A stretch of DNA of 64,000 nt from Brenneria bubanii (GCF_022378355.1 NZ_JAKMAJ010000002.1:1-64000), one strand, 5' to 3'; counted from the stretch's first letter, positions 32,327 to 41,933 are shown. The notes: generated by a model not told the origin, from the sequence alone. A program made the numbers and translations.

Positions 32327-33172
32327 TCAACCTTGCCGGGCCCTCTGTCGATCGCGCTGATGCTGCTTTTCCGCCCTGCTCATGAACCGCCAGGCGATAA
32401 ATCCGATAATGCCGACCACCAGTAAAATCAGCGACGCCAGCGCGTTGATTTGCGGGTTCACCCCCATACGCACGCTGGAGAAGACCAGCATCGGCAAGGT
32501 CGTCGCGCCCGGACCGGAGACGAAACTGGCGATCACCAGATCGTCCAGCGACAAGGTGAAGGCCAGCAGCCAGCCAGAGATCAGGGCCGGCGCGATCATC
32601 GGCACCGTGATGATGAAAAACACCTTCAGCGGGTTGGCGCCAAGATCCATTGCCGCTTCTTCAATCGAGCGATCCAGTTCGCGCAGCCGGGCGCCGATCA
32701 CCACCGAGGCATAAGCGGTACAGAAGGTCACATGCGCCAGCCAGATGGTCAGCGAACCTCGTTCCGACGGCCAGCCTATGGCGTGTCCCAGCGCCACGAA
32801 CAGCAACAGCAGCGACAGGCCGGTGATTACGTCCGGCATCACCAGCGGCGCCGTCAGCATAAAGGCGAAGCCGTTGGCGCCGCTAAAACTGCCGAAACGA
32901 ACCATCACCACCGCCGCCAGCGTACCCAGAATGACGGCCATGGTGGCGGCCGCGGCCGCAATGGTCAGACTCAGCAACACGGCGCTTACCATCGCCGAAT
33001 CATGAAACAGCGCGCTGTACCAGCAGGTCGACCAGCCCGCCCACACGGTCACCAGCTTGGAGCTGTTGAACGAGTACACCACCAACATCAGCATCGGCGC
33101 ATACAGAAAGGTGAAACACAGCACCAGAATGAGAATGCGCCAGGGCGACCGTACCACGGGTAGGTTATTCAT
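32327..33172 (-). CDS. potI: Putrescine ABC transporter permease PotI
   Basis: Second permease of the PotFGHI putrescine importer. It has about six membrane segments and the EAA loop EEAAMDLGANPLKVFFIITVP. The N-terminus MNNLPVVRSPWRILIL is nearly identical to E. coli PotI, and length is 281 aa in both. It overlaps potH by 4 bases. Confidence 0.97.
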   Translation of the reverse strand: MNNLPVVRSPWRILILVLCFTFLYAPMLMLVVYSFNSSKLVTVWAGWSTCWYSALFHDSAMVSAVLLSLTIAAAAATMAVILGTLAAVVMVRFGSFSGANGFAFMLTAPLVMPDVITGLSLLLLFVALGHAIGWPSERGSLTIWLAHVTFCTAYASVVIGARLRELDRSIEEAAMDLGANPLKVFFIITVPMIAPALISGWLLAFTLSLDDLVIASFVSGPGATTLPMLVFSSVRMGVNPQINALASLILLVVGIIGFIAWRFMSRAEKQHQRDRQRARQG

Positions 33173-34128
33173 ACCGGCTCTCCTTCCGCTTTGCTCTGAT
33201 GCTTGTGGAACCAGATAATCGGCACAATCAGCAACAGCAGCATGATAATCGCCACCGCCGACGCCACCGGCCAGTCGCGGTTATTAAAAAATTCCTGCCA
33301 CAGGATACGGCCGATCATAATACTGTCCGGCCCGCCCAGCAGTTCGGGGATGACGAACTCCCCTACCGTCGGGATGAATACCAGCATAGAGCCGGCGATG
33401 ATCCCCCCCTTCGTCAGCGGCACGATCACGTTGATGAACGTTTGCATCGGACGGACGCCCAGATCCTGCGCCGCCTCCACCAGCGAATAATCAAGCCGGG
33501 TCAGCGCGGTGTAGATCGGCAGCACCATAAACGGCAGGTAGGAGTAGACCACGCCGATGTAGACCGCCAGATTGGTATGCAGGATCACCAGCGGTTCGTT
33601 GATAACGCCCAACCACAGCAGAAAATTGTTCAGCACCCCGTTATTTTTCAGGATGCCTATCCAGGCGTAGACGCGGATAAGGAATGAGGTCCAGGAAGGG
33701 AGGATCACCAGCAGCAGCAGGATATTGCGTGTGGATGGCCGGCTGTGCGCCACCGCCCAGGCCAGCGGATAGCCCACCAGCAGACAGCATAACGTCGACA
33801 CCGCCGCCACCTGCAATGATTGCAGATACGCCTCGACATACAAAGGATCGTCCAGCAGGTGCAAGTAGTTGGCCAGATTGAGCACGATTCGCAGCTGATC
33901 GTCCGCCCAGGATACCAGATCGGTATAGGGCGGCACGGCGCGGGCCATCTCGGCCAGGCTGAGCTTAAACACAATCAGGAACGGCAATAAAAACAGCAGC
34001 AGCAGCCACAGATACGGCAGCGCAATCACCAGCTTACGTCCGTGTTGCTGACGCCAAGCGGCCAGTCGCTGAACCAGACCATATCTGCGCGACGGCGCGG
34101 CCGTATGATGCTCGGAAAACAATGTCAT
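33169..34128 (-). CDS. potH: Putrescine ABC transporter permease PotH
   Basis: First permease of the putrescine importer, pairing with PotI. It has an N-terminal cytoplasmic extension, about six hydrophobic segments and the EAA loop VEAAQDLGVRPMQTFINVIVP. It is 319 aa (E. coli 317). It follows potG by 14 bp and overlaps potI. Confidence 0.97.
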   Translation of the reverse strand: MTLFSEHHTAAPSRRYGLVQRLAAWRQQHGRKLVIALPYLWLLLLFLLPFLIVFKLSLAEMARAVPPYTDLVSWADDQLRIVLNLANYLHLLDDPLYVEAYLQSLQVAAVSTLCCLLVGYPLAWAVAHSRPSTRNILLLLVILPSWTSFLIRVYAWIGILKNNGVLNNFLLWLGVINEPLVILHTNLAVYIGVVYSYLPFMVLPIYTALTRLDYSLVEAAQDLGVRPMQTFINVIVPLTKGGIIAGSMLVFIPTVGEFVIPELLGGPDSIMIGRILWQEFFNNRDWPVASAVAIIMLLLLIVPIIWFHKHQSKAEGEPV

Positions 34129-34142
34129 AATCTATCCCTCGC

Positions 34143-35276
34143 TTATACCGTCAATACCACGCAACTGTCCGCATCCCAGCATAGACGCACCTCATCGCCC
34201 CAGGTCGGCGCGCCTTTCCGATAACGATAGGCGTTCTGCAACTGAGCGCTGATTACCTGACCGCTGCCCAGCCGGACATGATAGATGGAGAGATCGCCCA
34301 GATAGGCGATATGCACCACTTCCCCGACGGCAAAGTTGCAGCCGTCGGCCGGCACCTCATCACACATCACGATTTTCTCCGGACGCAGCGCGACATACAC
34401 CGGTACGCCGTCCACCACAGAAGCATCGGGATCCACTTTCAGCGGATGTTCCAAGCCCGGGCTCTCGATGGTGAGCGCGTCGTCTCCCCGCGCTTTCAGC
34501 ACTCCGTCGAACATATTGACGGAACCGATGAACTCGGCGCTGAAGCGGGTGGTGGGATGCTCGTAGATCTCTTCCGGTTCGCCGATCTGCACAAACTTGC
34601 CGCGATTCATGATGGCGATGCGACCGGCCATGGTCATCGCTTCTTCCTGATCGTGCGTCACCATCACGCAGGTCACGCCGACCCGCTCAAGGATATCGAC
34701 CACTTCGAGCTGCATGCGATCGCGCAGCTTCTTGTCCAGGGCGCCCATCGGTTCGTCGAGCAGCAGCAGTTTCGGACGTTTGGCCAGACTGCGCGCCAAT
34801 GCCACGCGCTGGCGCTGGCCGCCGGACAGCTGATGCGGCTTGCGGTCGGCATACTCCTGCATATGCACCATGGTCAGCATTTCTTCCACCCGATCGTTAA
34901 TCTCGGACTTGAACAACCCGTCCTGCTTCAGACCAAAGGCGATGTTCTTCGCCACCGACATATGGGGAAACAACGCGTAAGACTGGAACATCATGTTGAT
35001 CGGCCGCTGGTACGGCGGCACCAGAGAAAGATCCTGCCCATCCAGCACAATCTGCCCCTGAGTGGGGTGCTCGAATCCGGCCAGCATGCGCAGCAGCGTG
35101 GATTTGCCGCAGCCGGATGCGCCCAGCAGCGCAAATAGCTCGCCTTTGTAAATCGTCAGGTTCACATCATCGACAACCGCTTGTCCGTCGAAGGATTTAG
35201 TCAGGTTGCGTACCTCCAGCAGAGGCATCGCGGCCTTTCTGGGTTTGGGCTGAGTATGAATAATCGTTTCTTTCAC
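34143..35276 (-). CDS. potG: Putrescine ABC transporter ATP-binding protein PotG
   Basis: ATPase of the putrescine importer. Walker A GASGCGKST is at about residues 53-61, signature LSGGQRQR at about 153-160 and Walker B LLLLDEPMGALD. A C-terminal TOBE-type domain (about 290-377) follows. It is 377 aa, as in E. coli, and ends identically in DSCVVLTV. It lies 71 bp downstream of potF. Confidence 0.97.
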   Translation of the reverse strand: MKETIIHTQPKPRKAAMPLLEVRNLTKSFDGQAVVDDVNLTIYKGELFALLGASGCGKSTLLRMLAGFEHPTQGQIVLDGQDLSLVPPYQRPINMMFQSYALFPHMSVAKNIAFGLKQDGLFKSEINDRVEEMLTMVHMQEYADRKPHQLSGGQRQRVALARSLAKRPKLLLLDEPMGALDKKLRDRMQLEVVDILERVGVTCVMVTHDQEEAMTMAGRIAIMNRGKFVQIGEPEEIYEHPTTRFSAEFIGSVNMFDGVLKARGDDALTIESPGLEHPLKVDPDASVVDGVPVYVALRPEKIVMCDEVPADGCNFAVGEVVHIAYLGDLSIYHVRLGSGQVISAQLQNAYRYRKGAPTWGDEVRLCWDADSCVVLTV

Positions 35277-35347
35277 TGGCTATTGCCCTCCGGCAGAAAC
35301 AAAAACAACGTCATCACCAGAGGTCATGACATACGATCGGGCGGTTG

Positions 35348-36457
35348 TCATTCGCCGCTTTTCACCCGTGTCCAGGCGCGGGTGCGGATACGATCGAGCC
35401 GGGGCGACATATCCTTGGTGATATACAGCTTGGCGCGCACCTCATCCGACGGATAAATGCCCGGATTGTTGCGTACCGCCTCATTGAGCAATGGCACCGA
35501 CGCCCTGTTGGCGCTGGCGTAGAAAACGTAGTTGCTGATATCGGCGATCACTTCCGGCCGCATGATGTAGTTGAGGAATTGATAAGCTTCATCGACACGT
35601 TTGGCGTCGGCAGGAATGGCGAACATATCAAACGTCACCTGCGCGCCCTCTTTCGGAATGCTGTAGCCGATATTTACGCCATTTTTGGCTTCGGCGGCGC
35701 GATTGGCCGCTTGTATAACGTCGCCCGACCAGCCGATCGCCACGCAGATATCGCCGTTGGCCAGATCGTTTATGTACTGGGACGAGTGAAAATAGCGAAT
35801 GCTGGGACGCAGTTTGAGTAGCAGCTCGGTGGCCGACTGACGATAGTCTTTCTCGTTGCCGCTGTTGGGATCTTTCCCCTGATAGTTGAGCACGGCGGCG
35901 AAGATATCTTCCGGCGCATCGAGGAAAGCGACGCCGCAGCTCTTCAATTTCGCCAGATTTTCCGGCTTCAGCACCAAATCCCAGCTGTCCAGCGGCGCAT
36001 CGTTGCCCAGCACCGCTTTTACCTTGTCGACGTTGTAGCCAATCCCGGTGGTGTTCCACAGATAAGGCACCGCGTACTTGTTGTCCGGATCGTGCTGGGC
36101 AACCAGTTTCATCAACTCAGGATCGAGATTTTTCGCATTCGGCAGCCGGCTCCAGTCCAGCGGCTGGAATACCCCCGCCGTACGCAGCCGCTCCAGAAAA
36201 CTGTCCGACGGCACCACCAGATCGAATCCGGTGCTGCCGGCCATCAGTTTGCCTTCCAGCACTTCGTTGGAGTCGAAAACGTCGTAGACGACATTGATGC
36301 CGCTGGTTTTCTGGAAGTTGTCCAACGTATCCGGGGCGATGTAGTCGGACCAATTGTAGATGTGCAGAACTTTCTTTTCCGCAGATGCGTTAACGGACGC
36401 GGCCATCAACAGGCCGGCAATCATACCCGGGAGCCATTTCCTACATTGTGTGAACAT
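35348..36457 (-). CDS. potF: Putrescine-binding periplasmic protein PotF
   Basis: Periplasmic receptor that delivers putrescine to PotGHI. The start at 36457 (MFTQCRKWLPG...) has GGAGGAAGG upstream and gives a 369-aa precursor (E. coli 370). The signal peptide runs to about residue 27 (cleavage after NASA). LHIYNWSDYIAPDT, VVYDVFDSNEVLEGKLMAG and YFHSSQYINDLANGDICVAI are PotF hallmarks. The acidic and aromatic ligand residues of PotF (SDY, E in NEVLEGK, W/D in AIGWSGDV) are retained. First gene of the potFGHI operon. Confidence 0.97.
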   Translation of the reverse strand: MFTQCRKWLPGMIAGLLMAASVNASAEKKVLHIYNWSDYIAPDTLDNFQKTSGINVVYDVFDSNEVLEGKLMAGSTGFDLVVPSDSFLERLRTAGVFQPLDWSRLPNAKNLDPELMKLVAQHDPDNKYAVPYLWNTTGIGYNVDKVKAVLGNDAPLDSWDLVLKPENLAKLKSCGVAFLDAPEDIFAAVLNYQGKDPNSGNEKDYRQSATELLLKLRPSIRYFHSSQYINDLANGDICVAIGWSGDVIQAANRAAEAKNGVNIGYSIPKEGAQVTFDMFAIPADAKRVDEAYQFLNYIMRPEVIADISNYVFYASANRASVPLLNEAVRNNPGIYPSDEVRAKLYITKDMSPRLDRIRTRAWTRVKSGE

Positions 36458-36929
36458 TCGTTCCTTCCTCCATTTCGAATGGTGCTGGATATAAGACACT
36501 AATTCATATGTCCTTTTTTTATTTTTTGCCGCGTTTTGCCCAACGGGCGGACTGCCTACCGCGCGCAGCGGCAAAGCGAAGGAATTCCCCGCCGAAATAA
36601 AACGGATTTTATATGTCAATTATTCGCTTTTACCCGCACGATGCGGTGATTTTCCATGCAAATTACGCATAATCACCAAACGCAGAAACCTATCTATAGA
36701 ACAAATACCGGTGGGTGGGAAATAGGAAAAACAGATTGCAAAACCGAGCCGCGAACACGCATCCAGCCTGGGCTAATGGCCGCCCAGAATAGCGATAAAT
36801 GCCGTTTTTCCGACGAGCCGACGTCAATTCGCGCCGAGCTTATCGGCGTACAATTCGACTTCCGCCGGCAGCGGAAACAGCAGGATCGTTCAGCCCCTTG
36901 CCGATAACGGCCTAGGCGTAGATTACGCG
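36458..36929. other. Intergenic region upstream of potF
   Basis: 472 bp between the aldehyde dehydrogenase stop and potF. It should contain the potF promoter. TTGACA (minus strand, near 36619) is present but has no good -10 at 17 bp. No convincing gene, terminator or repeat was found. A short plus-strand frame at 36656-36907 lacks a ribosome site. Confidence 0.45.
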
Positions 36930-38411
36930 TCAGGATTGGCTATTCAGATACCACCCCCATTCATCCTCACTGGTGTATTCCGTGATTTGCTTGGTTTCCA
37001 GATAGTTGTCCAGGCCCCAGACGCCAAGTTCTCGGCCGATGCCGCTTTGCTTGTATCCGCCCCAGGGCGCCTGAGTAAATGTGGGCTGCGAGCAGTTGAC
37101 CCACACGATGCCGGCGCGCAAAGCTCGGCTGACGCGTCGGCATCGCTCAGGATCGGCCGACATGACGGCGGCGGCCAGGCCGAAACGGCTGTCATTCGCC
37201 AGGCGCACGGCTTCGTCTTCATCTTGGAAACGGCGGACGGCGAGCACCGGACCAAAAATTTCTTCCGCCCACAGCGCGCTGTGCGTAGGGGTATCCAAAA
37301 ATATCGTGGGCTCGACGAACCACCCCTGCGTCAAATGATGCGGGCGTCGACCGCCGCACGCCAGAGTGGCGCCTTCTCGCAGCCCCTGCTCGATAGCCTG
37401 CAATACCTTTTGGTATTGCTGCTCACTGACTAAAGGACCAAGCTTGACGCCTTGCTGGCCGCCCTCGCCGATGGGAATGCGACGGGCGGCGTCAATCAAA
37501 CGCTCGATCAGGCGCTCATAGACGCCCGCCTGCACCAGGAGCCGCGAGGTTGCGGAGCATACTTGCCCCTGATTCCAGAAGATACCGAACAGCGTCCACT
37601 CCACGGCGGCATCGATATCGCTATCGTCGAAAACGATAAACGCCGACTTGCCGCCCAGTTCCAGACTGACGTTTTTGATGTCCTGAGCGCCCGCCCGCAT
37701 AATGGCGCTACCGGTGGGAACGCTGCCGGTAAAAGCCAGCTTGTCGACCCCCGGATGGCTGGATAACGGCGCGCCCGCCTCATTGCCCAGCCCGGTCACC
37801 ACGTTCAGCACCCCGGCAGGCAAGCCGGCCGCATCGGCGATGGCGGCCAGTTCCAAAGCGCCCAACGGCGTCAGTTCCGACGGTTTAAGAATGCTGGTAC
37901 AGCCAGCGGCCAGCGCCGGCGCGATTTTCCAGGCGGCCATCAGCAGCGGATAATTCCAGGGAATGATTTGACCGGCGACGCCCAATGGCTCGCGCACCAC
38001 CCGGCAGCTAAAGCGCGTGTCCGGCAGCGCAATGAGCTGCTCTTCCGTATCCAGGCTCTCGGCCAGATCGGCGTAATAATCGAAGCACCCTATCGCGTCG
38101 TCGATATCCCATTCAGCCTCCGGCAGCGGTTTGCCGTTATCCTCGACCTCAATTCGAGCCAGTTCTGCACGGCGTCCGCGCATGATTTCCGCCATCGCGC
38201 GAAGATAGACAGCGCGTTCCGCGCCGCTCAGCCGCGGCCAGGGGCCTTGGTCGAAAGCCCGTCTGGCGGCGGCGACCGCCTTGTCGATATCTTCCGCCCC
38301 GGCCGCGGCCACATGCCTTATCGGCGCTTCGGTGGCCGGATTGAATATCGTGAGGCGAGCGCCTCGCGCCGCAGGTTGCCATTTACCATCGATATAAAGC
38401 TGGTCATACAT
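36930..38411 (-). CDS. NAD-dependent aldehyde dehydrogenase, probably of aminoaldehydes
   Basis: ALDH-superfamily enzyme of the betaine-aldehyde/aminobutyraldehyde type, expected to oxidise the aldehyde produced from putrescine or another amine to an amino acid. Catalytic Cys285 is in NQGQVCSATSR, general-base Glu251 in SLELGGK, and the NAD-binding FTGSVPTG and IIPWNYPLLMAAWKIAPAL are intact. The start at 38411 has AGGGAG upstream and gives 493 aa. Frames further upstream overlap untranslated DNA. Last gene of the oxidase-regulator-dehydrogenase row next to potFGHI. Substrate inferred from context. Confidence 0.88.
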   Translation of the reverse strand: MYDQLYIDGKWQPAARGARLTIFNPATEAPIRHVAAAGAEDIDKAVAAARRAFDQGPWPRLSGAERAVYLRAMAEIMRGRRAELARIEVEDNGKPLPEAEWDIDDAIGCFDYYADLAESLDTEEQLIALPDTRFSCRVVREPLGVAGQIIPWNYPLLMAAWKIAPALAAGCTSILKPSELTPLGALELAAIADAAGLPAGVLNVVTGLGNEAGAPLSSHPGVDKLAFTGSVPTGSAIMRAGAQDIKNVSLELGGKSAFIVFDDSDIDAAVEWTLFGIFWNQGQVCSATSRLLVQAGVYERLIERLIDAARRIPIGEGGQQGVKLGPLVSEQQYQKVLQAIEQGLREGATLACGGRRPHHLTQGWFVEPTIFLDTPTHSALWAEEIFGPVLAVRRFQDEDEAVRLANDSRFGLAAAVMSADPERCRRVSRALRAGIVWVNCSQPTFTQAPWGGYKQSGIGRELGVWGLDNYLETKQITEYTSEDEWGWYLNSQS

Positions 38412-38486
38412 CGTTCTCATCTCCCTGATGGACCGGCTACCCAGCGGTAACCATGGGGTAAACATAAAGAATGCGCCGCAACAGGA

Positions 38487-39344
38487 TTAACGCTCCCCGT
38501 TGTCTTGCGGTCGTCGCTGACCCGAGGTCCGTAGGTAGGATTTGGGCGCCTGCCCGGTTTCTTCCCGAAAGCAGCGATAAAACGTCGACAGGGAATGAAA
38601 ACCCGCGGCTTTGGCATCGTCGTCAATACGCCGCTGCCCGCACTCGCCGTCATTCCACTGCGTCAATACGTGGCGCAACCGGAGTCGGTTGAGATATTGA
38701 TAAAAACTACAGCCCATCACCTTATTGAGGAAAAAGGAGATCTGATTACGGGTATAGCCGGTGGCGGCCGCGACCTGAATCAGGTTCAATTCCGGATTCA
38801 GATAGGATTGCTGTTGGGAAAAATACTGCTGGATGTCGTCGGCCATGATGCTCAACTGACGGGCGGATAATCCCAGCCGCTGAGAAGCCGCCCGTTGGTT
38901 CATCTCGCCCTGCGGCGTTTTACTCTGCCGGGACAACAGAGAAGCATACTCGTTAACCCGGATAATCATGCCGTCGCGGACGGTAATCACCTCGCAGCTA
39001 CAGATCAACGCGCGGCTGTCGCTGCCGCTGAGCGGCGTCTGATATTGCAAAGTTGCGGTATCGCCGTCGACGCGCAGGCGATCGATATAGTGCAGCCGCT
39101 CTTCCGTCGACTTCGACAGGCAGGTATGCAGGTAGTCGCGCAGTTCATCCGGCGCGATACTGCATCCCTGAAAAAAATCGTTGTACTCCACATCCGGCGC
39201 ATACAGGCTCATCAACCAGTCGATATCGCCCTGCCACCAGGCCTGGTAATAACTCATCATCGCCCTCTGAGTATGATGATTTACCGTATTCTCGGGATAG
39301 GGTGCGGTTCCCAGCCGCTCAGGCCCGCTAATGCCATCATCCAT
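38487..39344 (-). CDS. AraC-family regulator with N-terminal SnoaL/NTF2-like domain
   Basis: A 285-aa fusion. Residues about 20-135 resemble the SnoaL/NTF2-like fold (YYQAWWQGDIDWLMSLYAPDVEYNDFF), common in small-molecule-binding or isomerase proteins. Residues about 165-278 form an AraC-type double helix-turn-helix (NLIQVAAATGYTRNQISFFL, and FHSLSTFYRCFREETGQAP). The usual cupin sensor of AraC is replaced, so the NTF2-like part probably senses an inducer. AAAGGA lies 6 bases before the ATG at 39344. It sits between the oxidase and dehydrogenase genes on the same strand, so it probably regulates them and perhaps potFGHI. Confidence 0.85.
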   Translation of the reverse strand: MDDGISGPERLGTAPYPENTVNHHTQRAMMSYYQAWWQGDIDWLMSLYAPDVEYNDFFQGCSIAPDELRDYLHTCLSKSTEERLHYIDRLRVDGDTATLQYQTPLSGSDSRALICSCEVITVRDGMIIRVNEYASLLSRQSKTPQGEMNQRAASQRLGLSARQLSIMADDIQQYFSQQQSYLNPELNLIQVAAATGYTRNQISFFLNKVMGCSFYQYLNRLRLRHVLTQWNDGECGQRRIDDDAKAAGFHSLSTFYRCFREETGQAPKSYLRTSGQRRPQDNGER

Positions 39345-39430
39345 AATCATTCCTTTTGCAGACTCGTAACATAAAACCCATCCAATAATATTTCACAAGG
39401 CGGCCGTTTAGGGTACGGCGCCGGACTCAA

Positions 39431-40828
39431 TCAGGAGTCGAAACCGATACCGAGGACATCAAAGGTTTTCAACAGCACGTTGCGATGCCCGTCCCGATCT
39501 TCACGCGCCAGCGAGCGGATAGCCGCCTGAACGCCGGCGAAACGCAACGGCTCCGGCGGAAAGTGAATCGGCGATCTGGACATCATGCGTAATTCGGTTC
39601 GCTCTGTTTTTTCGCCGGCAAGCTGGTCCAGCATGTTGAGCGCGGCGAAACGACAGGCAGAAACGCCGAGTCCGGTAAAGCCCAGGGCATAGGCAATCCT
39701 TCCTCCCGCTTCACAGCCGGTGAACATCGTGGTGCGAGCGGAGGTGTCGATGATACCGCCCCAGGCATGACTGAAGCCGATGTCCTTGATGGCGGGAAAG
39801 ACATCGCAAAATTGTTCGGCCAGACGATTAAACGTCTCGGGGCGCTGGGTCAGCGATTCCTCACGACGGCTGCCGTAATGATAAATCGCATCGTATCCGC
39901 CCCACAGAATACGATTATCGGCGGTCTTGCGAAAATAGTGGAACTTGTTGCCGCTGTCAGAGATGCCGTAACGTCCAAGCCAGCCAATGGCTTGCAACTG
40001 CCCGTCACTCAGCGGATTGCTGACCAGCACATAGTCGTAAACGGGGATCACCGTCGACGCCAGGTGGCGCAGCAGCGGGACGGCGATATTGGTGGCAAGA
40101 ACGACCTGTTTGGCGGCGACGCCGCCGGCCGGCGTACTTAATTGAATATGTCCGTTATGCTGCGTCAATTTGGTTGCAGGGCTGTTTTCAAAGATATCGA
40201 TCCCCTGCGACAAGCAAACCCGACGCAGCTCACTCACCATTTTGGCCGGATTAACCAGGGCGTAGTTGGGTTCAAAAAGCCCGGCGCGATAAAATGGAGA
40301 GTTCAGCTTTCCGGTCAGTTCATCGCCCTCAAGCCATTCGCACGCCAGGCCGAAACGTTGATACTCCTCCTGCATCGAGCGCAGGCCTGCTATTTGCCAA
40401 GGGTGGCTGGCGAGGTTCAACTGCCCGCTGCGTTCAAATTCAATCTGCATGCCGTAATCATCCAGATCCGCCTCCAGCTCATCCAGATTAGCCCGGCCCA
40501 GAGCGATGATCTTTTCCGCTTCCTTCGGCCAGCGATTAATCGCAATAGAGGCGCCATGGGAAATACTCGGGGAGCAAAACCCGCCGTTGCGGCTACTCGC
40601 CTCGCAGCCGCAACGTTTGGCTTCGAGAATGACGATTCTTTTTTCAGGCCAGCGTTTACGCGCCAGCAGCGCCGTCCATAAACCGGTATAGCCGCCGCCG
40701 ACGATGGCAAGATCGCAGGAAATATCATCTTGCAACGCTGGCGCGACGACCTCTTCAGATAGCGTATCCAGCCAAAAAGAATAGGGTTTTACATTAACAA
40801 ATGCATCCGGGTTTGAATAAGGCGTCAT
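39431..40828 (-). CDS. FAD-dependent amine oxidoreductase (DAO family, PuuB-like)
   Basis: Flavoprotein of the D-amino acid oxidase superfamily, in the same group as gamma-glutamylputrescine oxidase PuuB. The dinucleotide motif AIVGGGYTGLW lies at about residues 41-51, with the acidic end of the second strand at VILEAKRC. The SSRNGGFCSP segment follows. C-terminal FAD contacts are in YALGFTGLGVS. The start at 40828 has AGGAG 6 bases upstream and gives 465 aa. No gamma-glutamylputrescine synthetase (PuuA) is encoded here, so it may act directly on an amine. First gene of the catabolic row. Exact substrate is inferred. Confidence 0.85.
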   Translation of the reverse strand: MTPYSNPDAFVNVKPYSFWLDTLSEEVVAPALQDDISCDLAIVGGGYTGLWTALLARKRWPEKRIVILEAKRCGCEASSRNGGFCSPSISHGASIAINRWPKEAEKIIALGRANLDELEADLDDYGMQIEFERSGQLNLASHPWQIAGLRSMQEEYQRFGLACEWLEGDELTGKLNSPFYRAGLFEPNYALVNPAKMVSELRRVCLSQGIDIFENSPATKLTQHNGHIQLSTPAGGVAAKQVVLATNIAVPLLRHLASTVIPVYDYVLVSNPLSDGQLQAIGWLGRYGISDSGNKFHYFRKTADNRILWGGYDAIYHYGSRREESLTQRPETFNRLAEQFCDVFPAIKDIGFSHAWGGIIDTSARTTMFTGCEAGGRIAYALGFTGLGVSACRFAALNMLDQLAGEKTERTELRMMSRSPIHFPPEPLRFAGVQAAIRSLAREDRDGHRNVLLKTFDVLGIGFDS

Positions 40829-41132
40829 GTAGGGCTCCTGAAACACAACATATCTCTGTCACTCTTGTGCTGAGTCTAAACACACAAAAAAATGAAACAA
40901 AGACCTCCGCTTTCCGTGCGGGTCCGCGAGAAATACCGCCGCCGTCAAAGCGCGGGATAACAGAGGGGAGGTCCAGGAGGTATTCGGGGAAAGGGGCGCG
41001 GCGGATTATCACGCCCGTCGTGCGACGGGCAATAGGCAGAGGAAGCCGCCGCCAGCGGCATTCACCTCGACCAGGCGGCGCGTCAGAAAAGAGGGGCGGA
41101 GCCTTCGCCGTATGTTCCGGGCATCGCGGCGT
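40829..41132. other. Intergenic region between the amine-oxidase cluster and mazG
   Basis: 304 bp at the right-hand border of the polyamine island. It holds a GCCCGTC/GACGGGC hairpin (41013-41019 and 41024-41030, loop GTGC) without a T-run, perhaps the end of the mazG transcript, and should hold the promoter of the oxidase gene. No direct repeat, integrase or tRNA was seen that would mark an insertion. Confidence 0.45.
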
Positions 41133-41933
41133 TCACCCCTGTTTTTCCTGAATTTTCACCTGCTGCCATGCCGCTTCCATTTGTTCCAGCGTGGCCTGCT
41201 CCATAGTGCAGCCGGATTGGCTGACGATGTGTTCTACCTGACGGAAACGACGGCAGAATTTGCGATTGGCCTCTTGCAACGCGCGTTCGGCCTTATGCCC
41301 CAGATGACGTGAAAGATTAACGGTCGCAAACAACAAATCACCAATTTCCTCGCCCAGCTTCTGTTCATCGACAACGGCTTGCCGGGCTTCGTACATGACT
41401 TCGTCAATTTCCTCGTAAACCTTGTCGACAACCGGTCCCAGGCTATTCCAGTCAAAGCCGACGGCGGCGCAGCGCTGCTGAATTTTCTGCGCTTTCATCA
41501 GCGCCGGCAACGCATCCGGAATATCGTCCACCGAAGAGAGGCGATGTTTTTCAGCGCGCTCCTGCGATTTGCTCTGTTCCCAACGGGCCAACGCGGCCGG
41601 GCCGTCTGCCGGCGGCGTCGCCCCGGCGAAGATATGCGGATGACGCCGTTCCAGTTTGTCGCTGATGGCGTTGCAGACATCGGAAAAATCAAACAGCCCC
41701 TGTTCCTGCGCCATTTGCGCATAGAACACCACCTGAAACAGCAAATCGCCCAATTCGCCGCGCAGATCGTCAAAATCTTTACGGCTGATGGCGTCCAGCA
41801 CTTCGTAAGTTTCTTCCAGCGTGTAGGGCGTGATGCTGTCAAATGTCTGTTTGCGGTCCCACGGGCAGCCGTTTTGCGGATCGCGCAGGGTTTTCATCAC
41901 GGCGAGCAAGCGCTCGATAGCGGGTGAAGTCAT
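41133..41933 (-). CDS. mazG: Nucleoside triphosphate pyrophosphohydrolase MazG
   Basis: Hydrolyses all (d)NTPs to NMP and PPi. In E. coli it lowers ppGpp in starvation and pairs functionally with relA and mazEF. Two tandem MazG domains with EEXXE-type metal sites are present: EETYEVLDAI (about 38-47) and KVYEEIDEVMYE (about 166-177). The start at 41933 (MTSPAIERLL...) matches the E. coli N-terminus and gives 266 aa (E. coli 263); an upstream ATG at 41999 would extend into the spacer. mazEF are missing between it and relA. Confidence 0.95.
   Translation of the reverse strand: MTSPAIERLLAVMKTLRDPQNGCPWDRKQTFDSITPYTLEETYEVLDAISRKDFDDLRGELGDLLFQVVFYAQMAQEQGLFDFSDVCNAISDKLERRHPHIFAGATPPADGPAALARWEQSKSQERAEKHRLSSVDDIPDALPALMKAQKIQQRCAAVGFDWNSLGPVVDKVYEEIDEVMYEARQAVVDEQKLGEEIGDLLFATVNLSRHLGHKAERALQEANRKFCRRFRQVEHIVSQSGCTMEQATLEQMEAAWQQVKIQEKQG

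Noticed and set aside
35348-36619. Longer potF from an upstream ATG
   Set aside because: It would put 54 polar residues ahead of a standard signal peptide; the ATG at 36457 has GGAGGAAGG upstream.
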